This document shows positions 23,165-35,700 of a DNA stretch of 64,000 nucleotides, piece by piece. The translations under genes and the position numbers were made by a program. The DNA is from Ilex aquifolium. Lineage: Eukaryota; Streptophyta; Magnoliopsida; Aquifoliales; Aquifoliaceae. The notes under the pieces were generated by a model that saw only the letters and a list, made by a program, of their open reading frames with translations, ran no database searches and had not been told where the DNA came from. Every line of letters begins with the position of its first letter. Position 1 is the stretch's first letter. The stretch is taken from assembly GCA_951799425.1 (NCBI GenBank), contig OX637402.1, positions 31,960,492-32,024,491 of the forward strand, given 5' to 3'.

Positions 23165-25147
23165 TAGACTAGTCATAACTCGTGTCTGAAGGCATGATAG
23201 AACATAAAATTCGAGTGCCCAAAAAATTGATCTCACTATATTAAATAACAATTTTTCTTTCCTTCATTTCTTTAATTACATCATTTAAAATTTATTTTTA
23301 TTCATAATTTTCTTAAAAATATCGATAAAATTTTCTCAAAATACGCAATTTTTTTTAACATGTGTATACTATTGTGTATAGATAATGTTTGAGATAAAAA
23401 TTATGTTAAACTATAAATTAATTAAATTTTAAATGATTGAACATATAATAAAAATGGGTTGTTTTTTTGGGGGAAAAATATGGAAGGGATAAAAATTTAA
23501 GTTGTTAGGTGTTTTATTATATAGATATAGATAATAAATTATATAACTAATTATTTATTGGTAGTTAAAATAACTCTAGGATATTTAAATGAAGAGTCAC
23601 AACTCTTCTAAAGATATATATGAAACACTAAAAACATAGGGTTTCTATCTTTGGCCATAGAGATGAATTCAGTTGTTAATTTCCTATTTCTATTATCATA
23701 TTTTTTTTTTTATATTGTTTTTCAGAGTTTCATTCCGGTTGAGTTCTGGTACAAAGACAACTAAAAAATGTAGTCTTAGATAGTCTTAAATGTTAGGTAT
23801 TATATGTTGAGAATAGAATTTTCATAAATTCATCTACATCATAGTAAAAAAATAATTACTATCTCGAATACAACATCTTGAATGTGCCTTACCTAAATAT
23901 TTTTTTTTATTTTTTATTTTTTGTTCTAGTTTACTATTTTTAATCACTGTAATTTGTGTCCTTTATACTGAGTTTCTGAATAAAAAACAAACCACTTGAA
24001 CTTGAAAGGAAAAAAAGGTTGAAGGAAAGAAAAAGAGGTAGCTTAAATATATCCTTAAAGTAAAACTTTCCGTACACTACTGTATTGCTTAATTAAATCA
24101 AGTTACGTACACTGCTATATATAAAATTACATAAACTCCAAATTGCAATTCCAAATTTTAGCTATATATATAATATTTTTTTTTTTTAATTCTTTGTTGG
24201 TATGCACTAGGCCAACGCAGTAGTACAACGCTTAAGCGACGCATTAAGGCCCCAACAACAAGCTACCGTGGTGGACCCTCCTTTCAAAAAAATAATTGAA
24301 TATACGTACCTCAATATTAATTAAGTAGAATAAATATAGCTATATAATTACAAGAATTTTAATTCTATTTTATTGCATACTCTCTCACTCAAGAGAGCTG
24401 GTACGCAAACAAGTAGCTTTTGGCCATAATGTCGTGAATGCATTGGAAAGGGACCACATATCTCTTTGTCGGGGGTGTTTATGAGGTGTTATTTTGTGAC
24501 TTGGAAGATCCAAAGTCTGCTCACAGTCACAGCTGATGAAATTATGAGTGCCTGCCTGCCTCTGGTGGGAGGGACTACCAATTAAAAGATGTGTATAGAT
24601 GGTGACAGCAACCATTATCTATTCAGGAAGATAAACTATTATATTTACTTGACAACCCTAAACACGAAATTATCAACCATATATATAGTTATAGAGTGTT
24701 TAAGTTTGAGCCGACTATTTTCTCGAACTCAGTCGTTGACTACCGTATGTAAGTTTTATGTATTGTTTCTAAACCGACGAAAAAATAGAGATAAAAGGAC
24801 ACCAATGTTTGGGTAGTTGTTGTATCTGCACTCATCTTTAAATGCTGAACGAAAGATTAAGGTACTGGTTGGTGTATGGTAAGTGGCAACAACCCCTAGT
24901 GATGATGGTTACTTGATCTTCATATATATATAATGTATTTTTACTTAAAAAGTTACTTAAATGGCAGTTAATGTATCGTTCGATAATACTTTTTAAAATT
25001 AACGTATTTTAAGCGAAAATGCAATGTTGTCAAAAAAAAAAAAGGAAAAAGAGAGACATATTTGAGTACTTTTAGTAAAAATTGTGTAATATACAAGTCC
25101 ATACGAAGTAACCATTTAAGCACATCTTCAAATTACTATATATGATA

Positions 25148-25337
25148 CGTTTAAGGGTAGTTCAGTAGTTGTTTATGTTTAGTAGTTCAAATATTTAATA
25201 TATTCTCATACCTCTTAAGGGATAGTCAACATTGTCCTTTTGAGAACATATTCTAGATTAGCTCAAGTTACGGAGGCCAACCGTTAAGTTCGAATGAGTA
25301 GTCGGTATAAACATGAACATCTTATAAAAAAAAATTC
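25148..25337 (+). repeat. SINE-like repeat
   Basis: Begins AAGGGTAGTTCAGTAGTTG (A-box-like), with GTAGTTCAAAT (B-box-like) about 30 bases on. The 3' part has GTTCGAATGAGTAGTCGG and ends in a run of A. Copies in the opposite orientation appear near 27368-27560 and 46215-46400. Confidence 0.45.
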
Positions 25338-26409
25338 ACTATGATACGCTAGCAACAAATAGTATGGCCATCAACCTAACTCAATTGAAGTTCTTTTCAT
25401 AATTGTTCCTTTGAGAAAGGATTGTAAACTACCATCTCTCTCTCTCTCTCTCTGAAACAAGTTGGACAAAGAAACATCAACCACAATAAAGGCTATATGA
25501 ATTGATATATTAAAGGACAGGTGACCATTCCTATACATTCTTAAAGGCAGAAATATGAAGATCAAGTGACCATCATCACTAGGGGATATTGCCCAGTACT
25601 CAACCTTAATGTGTCATCTAGCAAACGTGCGTTAATCTGGATTATTCATATGAATCTACCCTTGTTTGAGATGAAGATAGCAAGTCAATTTATTTATTAC
25701 CCAAACTCGTTAAACGTACACTTATATTCAAATAACTGCATAAACATGCTTACATGCACAAGTTTTTTTGTCAGTTCAACGGTTAGAGGGTATTCGGACT
25801 AACTTATGCAAACGTCGGTTAATCTCCTCATTAATCCGACCAAAAGCAGGTCATCCACGTCGAGACTAAGTTACATACACAAATTCGACCTAGCTGGCCA
25901 CTTCAAAATGAATGGTGCGAATGACTGCTATCAAAGCATCCCAAGGAAAGTAAAGCAAATTATTGATCAGGTTGAAGGGCTTTTGTACTTAGATATTATT
26001 AATTAATCGATGCCTTTCATGTGCTACTCATTAATTAATATTACTTAAACTCAGCACTCGGACATTACTTGGTTTGGTCCCCCCTTACACATCTCCGATA
26101 ATTGATTTTTCCTTTTGATGTGTCCCATCTCCAATAACTGGACTCCATCAATTGCTAACTCAGCATTTAATAAAACCAAAACAAAAAAAAAAAAAAATTG
26201 AAAAAAAAAATACATGAGAAATTGTGTAGATATATATATATAATCTTTGTGTATAATATTATGAAAGAAAAGGAAAATTGAAAGTAACACAAAAAAAAAA
26301 AACAGCTGAAGAAATTCATGTCTTTGTGGGAGAGAGAATGGGATTGCATTCTTAATCCATAAGCCTCTTTTTTTTTTTTTTTTAAGGTAAAGGTTTTTAG
26401 CAACTTCAT

Positions 26410-26615
26410 GCGTACATAAGTGATAATAGAGACGAGTTTTAGGAGTCCTGAATTTAAATCTTAGTAACTCTTTGAGGTTAGACCGTGAGAAATTTATTCT
26501 TCATGAATATTCTAGTCTCAGCATGGATGACTTGTTTTTGACCAGACCGAATAGAGGATTAATCGAGGTGCACATAAGTTGATCTGAACATCTCTAATTA
26601 TTAAAAAAAAAAAAA
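26410..26615 (+). repeat. SINE-like repeat
   Basis: Its 3' half (GGATGACTTGTTTTTGACC ... GGATTAATCGAGGTG) matches the 3' half of the element near 473-636 and ends in about 13 A residues. The 5' half has tRNA-like boxes but is decayed. Confidence 0.5.
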
Positions 26616-27367
26616 GGTTTTTTGCAAAATTAATGTTGTACCCAAAAGTGAAGTTCGTAGTTGAGACTGAAACAAAAAGAAAAAAGAAAAGGAATGTAAG
26701 AACAGAAAAAGTCCAATCCTAACGTGTTTCAAAGCCCAAGCCAGAACCCATTAGTATTTGTACTGCAAGTGAACTATTTATTTTCTGGCCCACGGTATTG
26801 ACATTATAGTTGGTAAGATAAGATGAGATGTAGTGATAAATAGGGCCAAACAATTGATGGCCCAATGCCTACGTTTAAAGGGGTCTTGCACATTTGCATC
26901 CTTGAATGCAATTTTTTTTGATGGGTCACCTCAGTTTCCCATTGGACTACTCATAATAGATTTGAGTTCAAGGGCACAGGACCTTCAATTAAAGGATTAA
27001 TCTACCCTTATTAAATACATTCTATTAAATCGCAATGTAAAAAACTAATTTGCATATTGCATTTTTTTGGTTTTTGAAGTTCTAAAATGTTGTATATGGA
27101 ATTCTAACAAAGAAAAACCCCTATGTATTTTTCAAAAGTTGTACTGATAACATAGGTGTGCTTCGGTTGGCCACATGACGAACATGTTTTAAGCTAACTG
27201 CATGTCGAGTGCTTAAGCGGAGTTTCTATAGTCACTCGTTCCTCCCTTGTTCCAACCCTAGTAAAGAGCTTTAAATCTGATTTTATACTACATACGATAT
27301 TCCATTCTGGCCCTCATTAGCTCTTCACTTGATTGTACAAGGAGCATGTCTGAGGGGGCTAATTTTT

Positions 27368-27560
27368 TTTTACTATAAGGTGTTCACGCATGTGTCGATT
27401 ATTTTCTCAAGTTCTGAGTTGATCACCATAATTCAAGATAGTTTAAGAACATGTCTCCTGAAGAACAAAGGTACTTGACTTTTAAGGGGTGTGAAAAATA
27501 TTAAATCTGAAACCTCTTACTTACAAGATGACAGACTTAACCACTATACCACCTTTAAGA
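27368..27560 (-). repeat. SINE-like repeat, reverse orientation
   Basis: Read on the minus strand it starts AAGGTGGTATAGTGGTTAAG (A-box) with a B-box-like AGAGGTTTCAGAT. It ends in an A-rich tail that appears as a T run near 27362-27371 on the plus strand. It belongs with the repeats near 25148 and 46215. Confidence 0.45.
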
Positions 27561-27772
27561 ATTATTGATATCACTTGATACGTTATAATATCAATTTTTT
27601 AGATAGAGATGGCGTTACTTTTTCTTCAACCACCATAGGTACATAAAAATGTAAAATTGCATATTTTTTATTATTTCTTTATTTTTTGGCTATTTTGTTT
27701 TTTTTTTTTCATTAGTGCACATTGAGGACACAAATGCGTCTCTCTTGAAACCTTTGCCAAATATGAGCGTTA

Positions 27773-28477
27773 GAGCAACTCCAACGATATTCTGCCTTTT
27801 TAGCTATTTTGGCGAGCAACACTACAAAATTCAACTTCAACCCACTAGCCATCCTTCTCGTTAAAATAGTTGGAGGTCTTCATCCTAGCTAGATATGGAG
27901 AGACCAAATTGCTCGCCAATTGCTGCTTGGCTCTTTCTCCTTTCAGTCGCTCTGCCTCCTTCCCTACCAGGTATGTTTTCCTTCCTCTAATTTCTCCATT
28001 TCTACTTCTTACCACATACACTCACTATCACTCACAAAACGACACAACACACTCACCACTCACACAACAACACATACTGTCGCACAGGCAAAACTGTTCT
28101 CTCCCTTCAGTCACTCTGCCTCCTTGCCAAATTGGGGTTTTTTTTGGTTTTTTTGAATTAGGTCTGAGAACCAGCAAAAAAAAATTAGGTCTGAGATATT
28201 TAATTCAATTCTTATGTTTTTTTGGCTTTTTTTGAATGGTTATTGTCTTTTTTGAATAGGTCTGAACTATTTGATAATTCATTTGGAGGTTCTACTGAAT
28301 GAGTGTATGCAGATGTTCTACTGATTTTTTATATTTGAGTTAAAGTTAGTTGAAATAATTAGTTAAAATAGAGAGTGTGGTTAAAATGAATTTTAAAAAG
28401 TGACTAGTTAAAGTAAAAAAATTAATATTTAAATATATTTTAAGTAACTATTTTTCTAAGCAGGATTGAAGTTGCTC
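27773..28477. mobile_element. PIF/Harbinger-like MITE
   Basis: About 705 bp with ends GAGCAACTCCAACG on the left and, read inward, GAGCAACTTCAATCC on the right. The target duplication is TTA at 27770-27772 and 28478-28480, the length and sequence preferred by PIF/Harbinger elements. The interior has a CA-rich stretch and no credible protein. Confidence 0.75.
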
Positions 28478-28849
28478 TTAAGCCTAACCTCTGACCCAAA
28501 TCAATTTTTTTTTTTTTTTTTTTTCAGGAATTAAAACCACTAACGTACTCCAAATTCACATGGGTGCTCGTGCATTGGACACCAATGATGCTTTTGTATA
28601 TAGATATTTAATTTGAAAATATAATTTAATATAATTATTAAATTACTTGTAAACTTTAAGATTGAGAGAAACCTATGTTTAATTTAATAATTATAATTAA
28701 TTAAGTTTCAAATCCCCAAATTAAATAAAAATAATATTTTTCGTTTGTAATTTGTCTTCGAGTTTTTGATGATTAGGAAAGCATCCTTACATTTACCAAG
28801 AGATAGTGATTATTACAAAAGGCATCATCAGACCGTGGAATAATCGAAG

Positions 28850-30586
28850 TGAACACACACTCTCTCTCTCACGAGCGAGGTAGCTTTCTATATATTCCAT
28901 GGCGGTCACTACTTCTAATTTGAAAAAGTTATCTTTTTTGATTCTTTTCCACTTTTTTCCGCTTTGATATCAGGGAAATCTTTCTTGCTTTTTTGATTCT
29001 GGAGAAAATCAAACTCCTCGCATCTTTTACAGTTTCATCAATCTATCAGAAGCCAGCCAAAATCCTATATTAGAGAAAGAATCTCTATCTGTGGAAAAGC
29101 TTTTGGGGTCCTTTCGTGAAAGAAATAAAGGACCCCAAATGCAGCATAAACCCCTCTCAAACCATTCAAACCACTGAAAAACCTCAACCGGGTTTGGTGT
29201 TTCTTCATCAAAATCTTTCTGGTTAAATCCAATAAGTTATGCTTTTTGGACTTCGAACTTGCGTACACATTAAGCATATTCCATATTTCAACATTCTTTA
29301 TGCATAGTTTCTGGAGGGATTCACATATAAAGATTTGGCAAATTTATTTTGTGTTTTTTAAGTGATCTTTTTGGTAATTTTTTTTTTGTTGGATTGAAAG
29401 AAATAAAGGGTACGATTGAGAATATCTTTATTCCTTCTCGATCATGCTGCTTTTGGGTTAATCGGCTTCTTTTCTGACCCGGGTCTTTCTGCTTCCACCA
29501 TTACTGCAGATTCTTGGCCTGTTTGATGTGAGTCAATCCTCCAATTCACCATTCCTTTCTATTGGTTAAATCTGAAATCAGAGGCTGATTGTCATGAATA
29601 TTACGGGCATATTAAGCTGGAAGAATTTTTTTTCTGGGAGTTTTCTTATATGAACTTGAGTGTTGATATATTTTTGATGATGTATGTGTCTGTGCTATAT
29701 TGTATTACTCACTTGGAACTGACATAATTAGACCAGTAGCACCATGATTGGTTTGTGTTTTCTTCTTTATGCTTTATTCTTTCTTTTCTGGGAGTTTTCT
29801 TATATGAACTTGAGTGCTGATATATTTTTGATGATGTATGCGTCTGTGCTATATTGCATTACTCACTTGGAACTGACATAATTAGAGCAGTAGCACCATG
29901 ATTGGTTTTTGTTTTCTTCTTTATTCTTTTCTTTTCGTGTTATGGTTCGCTTAAGTTTTAAGAGGTGAATTTCTTCGTCTGCATCACAATTATGTCCAAT
30001 TGGTGCATATGATGTTTGGTTGCCCCATTCCTGATATGCACTTTTACATGGATGGATTACATGAGGTTCCTTTATCTTTCCCTTCGTTTAACTCTTTAAC
30101 TATACAGGTTTAACAAATACCATCTTAGGCGACTGGAACTATTTCGTTAGAACTTCAATATTAGTACAACAAGTGCTCTTAGCCTGTTAATTTTGTCAGA
30201 GGCTTATGCAATCTTCATCTTTTCTAGATGTCTTTGATTAATATGCTTATTCGTTCACAGTGTCTCAGTTCTTCCAACTACTTGCGTCCGTGACTGGGAT
30301 ATTTATTTGTGACTGGGATATGTATTTGTTGCTCAACATCAAAAGTTACCATTTAGCTGTGGCATCGAGTGTCCCATAAATAATTTAAATGTGATGAAAA
30401 TTCAAGACTTCTGATTTATTATGAAGAAAACGGGATGGAAATAGTTCATAATGTATTCTATAAAGGATGAGCATAGATATCTCAGGCTTTTTAACTTACT
30501 CATAGTATGTGCTTTGTCCCACTTTTATGAATGGTTTTTATGCAGGTAAAAGCTTCCTTGATGATGAACAGCTAACATTTTGCTGA
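28850..30586 (+). promoter_or_regulatory. Promoter and leader region of the DAR1-like gene
   Basis: A CT run and a TATATATTCC box lie near 28857-28900. The likely 5' UTR exon ends at a donor near 29529 (TTTGAT|GTGAGT). The acceptor TTATGCAG at 30545 opens the exon that carries the start codon at 30587. The intron between contains a 154-bp tandem duplication. Confidence 0.45.
29631..29935. repeat. 154-bp tandem duplication in the DAR1-like 5' intron
   Basis: Two units begin TTTCTGGGAGTTTTC at 29631 and 29785. They share GAACTTGAGTG, TTGATGATGTATG and CATGATTGGTTT at the same spacing, with only a few base changes between them. This is a fairly young local duplication. Confidence 0.85.
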
Positions 30587-32710
30587 ATGGGTTGGCTTAG
30601 CAATTTTTTTAAAGGTTCAAGCCACGAAAATTCAGAAGGGCAATATGATTGGAGATATGGAGCTGAAATGGTCAGGAATCATCCTTCTAATTCATTGGTA
30701 ATATTTTTTTTTTTTTTTGAGGGCGGCCTTGAAGATCTATGGAGGGACTGTGATTTTTGCATCGTATATAATATAACCATGCCAAGTTAAAAAAAACCAT
30801 CTCTTGCTATTTCTGAAATGTTGGTTTATTTGATCTATACCAATCCATTTTCTATCTCGTTCGTCCTTTGTTAACTACATCATTTCCGAACCTGGATGTA
30901 GGATGCATGGCCCGAGATTGAAGATATAGATCATGCAATTGCAATATCCCTTTCAGAGGATCAGAAAAGGGAAGAAGTGATTGGTGAGTTACATTATTAT
31001 CTGGTCTCTTAATGAACAGAGCTTCAGATTCTTGTGGAGATTTCCCAGTTATACAATACTCAACATGGACATTTGTGTGAAACTATAACACATAGGAGCT
31101 TCCTCTTAAGCTGCCTGACGCAGATGAATTGGATGCCATTTATCACAGTTGTATGTGTTTGAAACACATTCAATATTTGTGCACATTGGTGACCTCTACA
31201 AATGTTTTTCACAAGTAAAATTTTCAGTTCCTCGATGACAGCTCTTCACCACATGGGAGTCTGTATTATGTTCCAAGGATTGGGCTATTCACCCATTGAA
31301 GAATCTTGACTTCTTTCGACACTTGCATATTTTGATTCTATTGGGTGGGAGGCATGATGGAAGCCCAGCCAGCGCCATACATGGTTTCCCAATTATAATA
31401 TCTTCTAAAAAATAACAAGTTGTTTAGGTTATTTGGCTTTCTCCATCCAGATTTTCCCCTAGAAGCTTTGGAACCTTTGGGATTGTCAATCTTATAGTCT
31501 CCTATATTATCTATGAGCCAGTAAAAAATTATCTGCGAAGTGAAGTGATTTGAGTTTTTTCATCTCTTCTAGTCTATGCTAGTTATTCAGTTCGCTACAA
31601 ATTAATTTGATGAGTTTCTTAAATGATTTGATAGATAACGAGTCCCAGTTGGAAGAGGATGAGCAATTTGCCAGAGCTCTACAAGAAAGCTTGAATTTTG
31701 AGACTTCACCACCCCGACATGAAAATGGAAGCGGAAGCGGAAGCGGAAGCGGAAATGGACTCATTCTTCAGCCTATACCTTTCCCCTATTCAACAGGATT
31801 CAGGTATATGAGTTTCTTTATATCAGTTGTAGCTTTTGTCTTACTATTCGTGGGAATCTCTTTCTGCAGACCTTGGTTTATATTAAAATCTTATTTAATG
31901 ACAAATAATGGTATTTGAAGTTCGCCGCAGCCTCATGCTTGTGTGTGCTGGGCATTTAGAATATGAAACTCAATGTATTCATGGTTTGTGAGTTCCTGAC
32001 AACCAAATTATGACCGGAAAATGGTAATGGTTCCCAAAGCAGACTGTTCAATTAGTTATTAACTTGGAAGTTTAGCCTCATTTATTGCCTATCAGATTAA
32101 TAGCTTATGGAATCTGCCAACTGCTTGTTTAATTGCTGTTTGAATCACTAGCATGTCAGTTGGTGGGTGTGTAGCTTGAGTACATGGTATTCAGGGTCAG
32201 TGGTAATGTATTTCCATTGTCTTGGAATGATGTTTGTGGCAACCCAGTTTTAGGTACTATGCAATTAACTCTCAGTAACTTCAACAGGTTTGTTGGATCA
32301 CGTCCTGATTCTAATTTGCATATCTTAGTTGTGAACATTAGGCCCTATCTATAGGTTGTTCAACAGTATGATCTTTGTGACAAGGTTTATATACACTTGA
32401 CGGGTTTCTCCGATGGAATGATGCTTATACTTGTCAAGATGCATCTAATGTTAGAGTTATCCAGCATTCGTTGCAAGAACACGTAGCTATATGGATGAGG
32501 TTTATTTTTAGCTTCTGTGACTTGATTTCATTTCGAGATCCAATTTTGAGAGACTTAAGGAAGACAAAACGATTAAGGATTCTTTTTCCTGCTTTGGACA
32601 TTTTTGTTCTGGATTTGACTGTTTAGATCCATATGGGGACGAAATAATATATTCTTGACTGCAAAATTTAAATAGTATTTCAATAAAGTTGAATGCACAA
32701 AAGGCATCTG

Positions 32711-32776
<66 letters not shown>

Positions 32777-35700
32777 ATATATGAGAGCCACAAAATACCA
32801 TGAATCGTCCATCCTAAAAACTTTTATGCATCACCTATTATTAGGGCCGGCCCTATGGCTAGGCAATCGAAGCCGTCGCCTAGGGCCTTATATTTTTGAG
32901 GCCTTCAATATTTTTAATTTTTTTTTAGATTTACTTAACTTTAAATTATTTTTAAAATTTTAGATTCAAGTTTAATTAGGTCTAAATTTGTTTTTAAGGT
33001 CCCAAATAAAACTTTTAGATCAATGTTCAACCAAATAAAATTTTATTTTTCGGGCCTCTAATTTTTTTTATAGACGCAAGTTCAATGAAGTCAAATTTTA
33101 CTTTTTCAAGTTTTATATTAATATGAGATTCATTATATTAACCATAATACTATTCATGTTTTGGAACCTACCATGTATAACAAAATTATGTAGTTTTTTC
33201 ATATATTATTTCCCATTATTTTGATTAACTTGAAAAGTATGTATTTTGATTTTTCTTTTTCGAATTTGATGGCTTTTTGATAAGTTAAATTTATTTAAAT
33301 TTAAATTGAGTTTGCTAATAACTTCTTTTGGTTGCCATGACAGCATAAACAATAATAAAATGTCTAAGATTGAACTTCAAATCTACTCTCTTACTATTTT
33401 ATTGACTATTAGTCTTTGAATGAATTTTATAAATTTAAATGATATGCTAACGAATTTGAATATATAAATTTAAATAATAAGTTGGCATCTCAAATAACAA
33501 GAATTTTTTTTTAAAATAAATATATTTTAATAAAAATTAAAAAAATTATATATTATCATAATAATCATAATTAATGGGGCCTCATCCAAAATTTTTGCCT
33601 ACAGCCTCTGTTTGGCTCGGGCCGGCCCTGCCTATTATGCTAGGGATTGTAGATGTTTGTTAATACTATTCTTTGGTGGAATACTGGAAGTGTTGCAACT
33701 CCTAGCCCCAGTTGGTACATTTATGACCTTTGATATCCAAGTGTTAAGGAATGAGAACCAATAGTGTTTATATGCTTGTGTTTGTAGGATTTTGTTTTTG
33801 ATCGGTAAAAAGTACTCTATTGATAAAATTTATAGGATATTACAATGAAGCTCAAAGCATAAAATTTATAGGATTTTGTTTTTGATCGGTAAAAAGTACT
33901 CTATTGATAAAATTTATAGGATATTACAATGAAGCTCAAAGCATGCCCGAAGGGCTACACTACATGGTGCAATCTGGCAGAGCATTTTAAACCCTTGTAA
34001 CACTCCTAGTCTACAGATAGAAAGATCTCTCATGAGAGACTAGGAACCCAGTAAAATTGATCCAGCATACCGATAAGGAATTCAGACCTTGGGTCAAGAA
34101 TTTCTCTGCAGATTCCTCTCGGTATAACAATGCACTGTCCACCAAGACAAAATCCAGCTCAATCAGTTCTGGTTTCTTAAGCAGTCAGGGTGGGCACCCT
34201 AAACAAAGGCTGGGAATCATACCCATTGGTAAGGTGTTTCAGGAAAGAGGGTTCAGGCATTAACTCTGTAGCCTTGGAAAAGGGAGGAGGTTTCTCTCGT
34301 ATGCATTGATAATTGTAGACACCAAAAACTACTGATCCAAAAATATAAGAGCAGGTCCTTTTTTTTTTTTTTTTTCTGTTTTCCTAAACAGTTGAACTTT
34401 TGGGACTTCCATGTATCAAAGAGAAGATGTCCATACAATACTTTATCTTATAGTTTCTTTTCACTTTTTTGGTAGGATATGTGCAGGTTGTAACTCTGGG
34501 ATCGGTCATGGACGATTTTTAAGTTGCATGGGTGCAGTTTGGCATCCAGAATGTTTCCGATGCCATGCTTGCAACCAACCTATATCTGATTATGAGGTAC
34601 AAAGGCTATATCTAATATAGCCTACCTGTGCTGATTCTTATCTTGCGCATTCTATTCCTCCAGCTCACTAGGAGTAGTTTCGAGCCCATTCAGTAAGAAG
34701 ATCTAATTAACTTCTGTCATCATGGATCATCCACAGTTAATTTATTCCACTCACTCTTCCAATTCATTTTACCTTTGTTTACATATCTAATGCATTAGAC
34801 AAGGAATGATGAGATAAAATAAAAATAATTAAAGCCCTGACTTTTGATGATGGACAGATGTTGTGGGACCAATAACTAAAACACTTTTGGTGGGATGGAG
34901 GGCGTATTACTGCTTTACTGTAAGAGATGCATCATTTTATACTTATTAACTTTGCACATCTTTTTTTTTCCCCTTGTAGTTCTCTATGTCTGGAAACTAT
35001 CCTTATCACAAATCTTGCTACAAGGCGCATTATCTCCCAAAATGTGACGTTTGCAAGCACTTTGTAAGTATATCTCTTGTATGAGGAAAATGTCTCTTGA
35101 CTTAATCATGGACAAGGTGGTCCTGTTTTCACTTTTGTACATGAATGGTAAACGTGATCTCAAACTTCATTGTTGTCAACTTATATCCTCAATGAAGTTG
35201 TGTAACGTTTGAATTCTGAGGTGTATTTCTACCTTGTAATAATGAACAATGGGTGCTCGTGTGATTTTCCTTATGGCAACTAAATACCGAGTGTTCATTG
35301 ACTCATACTCAAACATACAGTACATAGTATATACAGGTGCATTTAAACATGATATTGTAGCATATGATGTATTAATATGGTTATTTTGGAAGACCAAAGA
35401 GTTATGCATGAGTAGTGCTTCAATGTGGTGGTCTCTATCTGGGCACTTCTACAATGTATAGATCTCTCTTAGAACTGACCACATTCTTGTATTTATTCTA
35501 TGTTGTTGTATTATGGACTTGTTTACAATGCTGTGGGTTCAAAGCAGCACAGATTGAATTTCTACTTTTCTGAGATAATGTACTTTTTTTTGGATACATG
35601 CTATTCTACTTCTCTTGTTTCCTCTCACTTTTGGCTCATTGTCAGTGGTTGTTAGTTCTTTCAAACAAATGTAAATTGTGTCACAGATTCCAACAAATGC

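Larger units (their letters stand above)
20480..28850. other. Gene-poor, transposon-rich region
   Basis: It lies between the divergent BEL1-like and DAR1-like genes. Recognisable contents are the MITE at 21478-21794, a probable Helitron at 22437-23164, SINE-like repeats near 25148-25337, 26410-26615 and 27368-27560, and a Harbinger-like MITE at 27773-28477. GA/CT runs occur near 22252-22271 and 25436-25453. The remaining open frames (for example 20797-21015 and 25566-26006) match no family that I recognise. Confidence 0.55.

Noticed and set aside
24385-24615. Less AT-rich stretch with short open frames on both strands
   Set aside because: Checked for known plant miRNA sequences and for protein motifs from memory; found none and no convincing hairpin.
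32508-32812. Minus-strand frames with long Ser-Leu repeats
   Set aside because: They are translations of the GA microsatellite in the DAR1-like intron.
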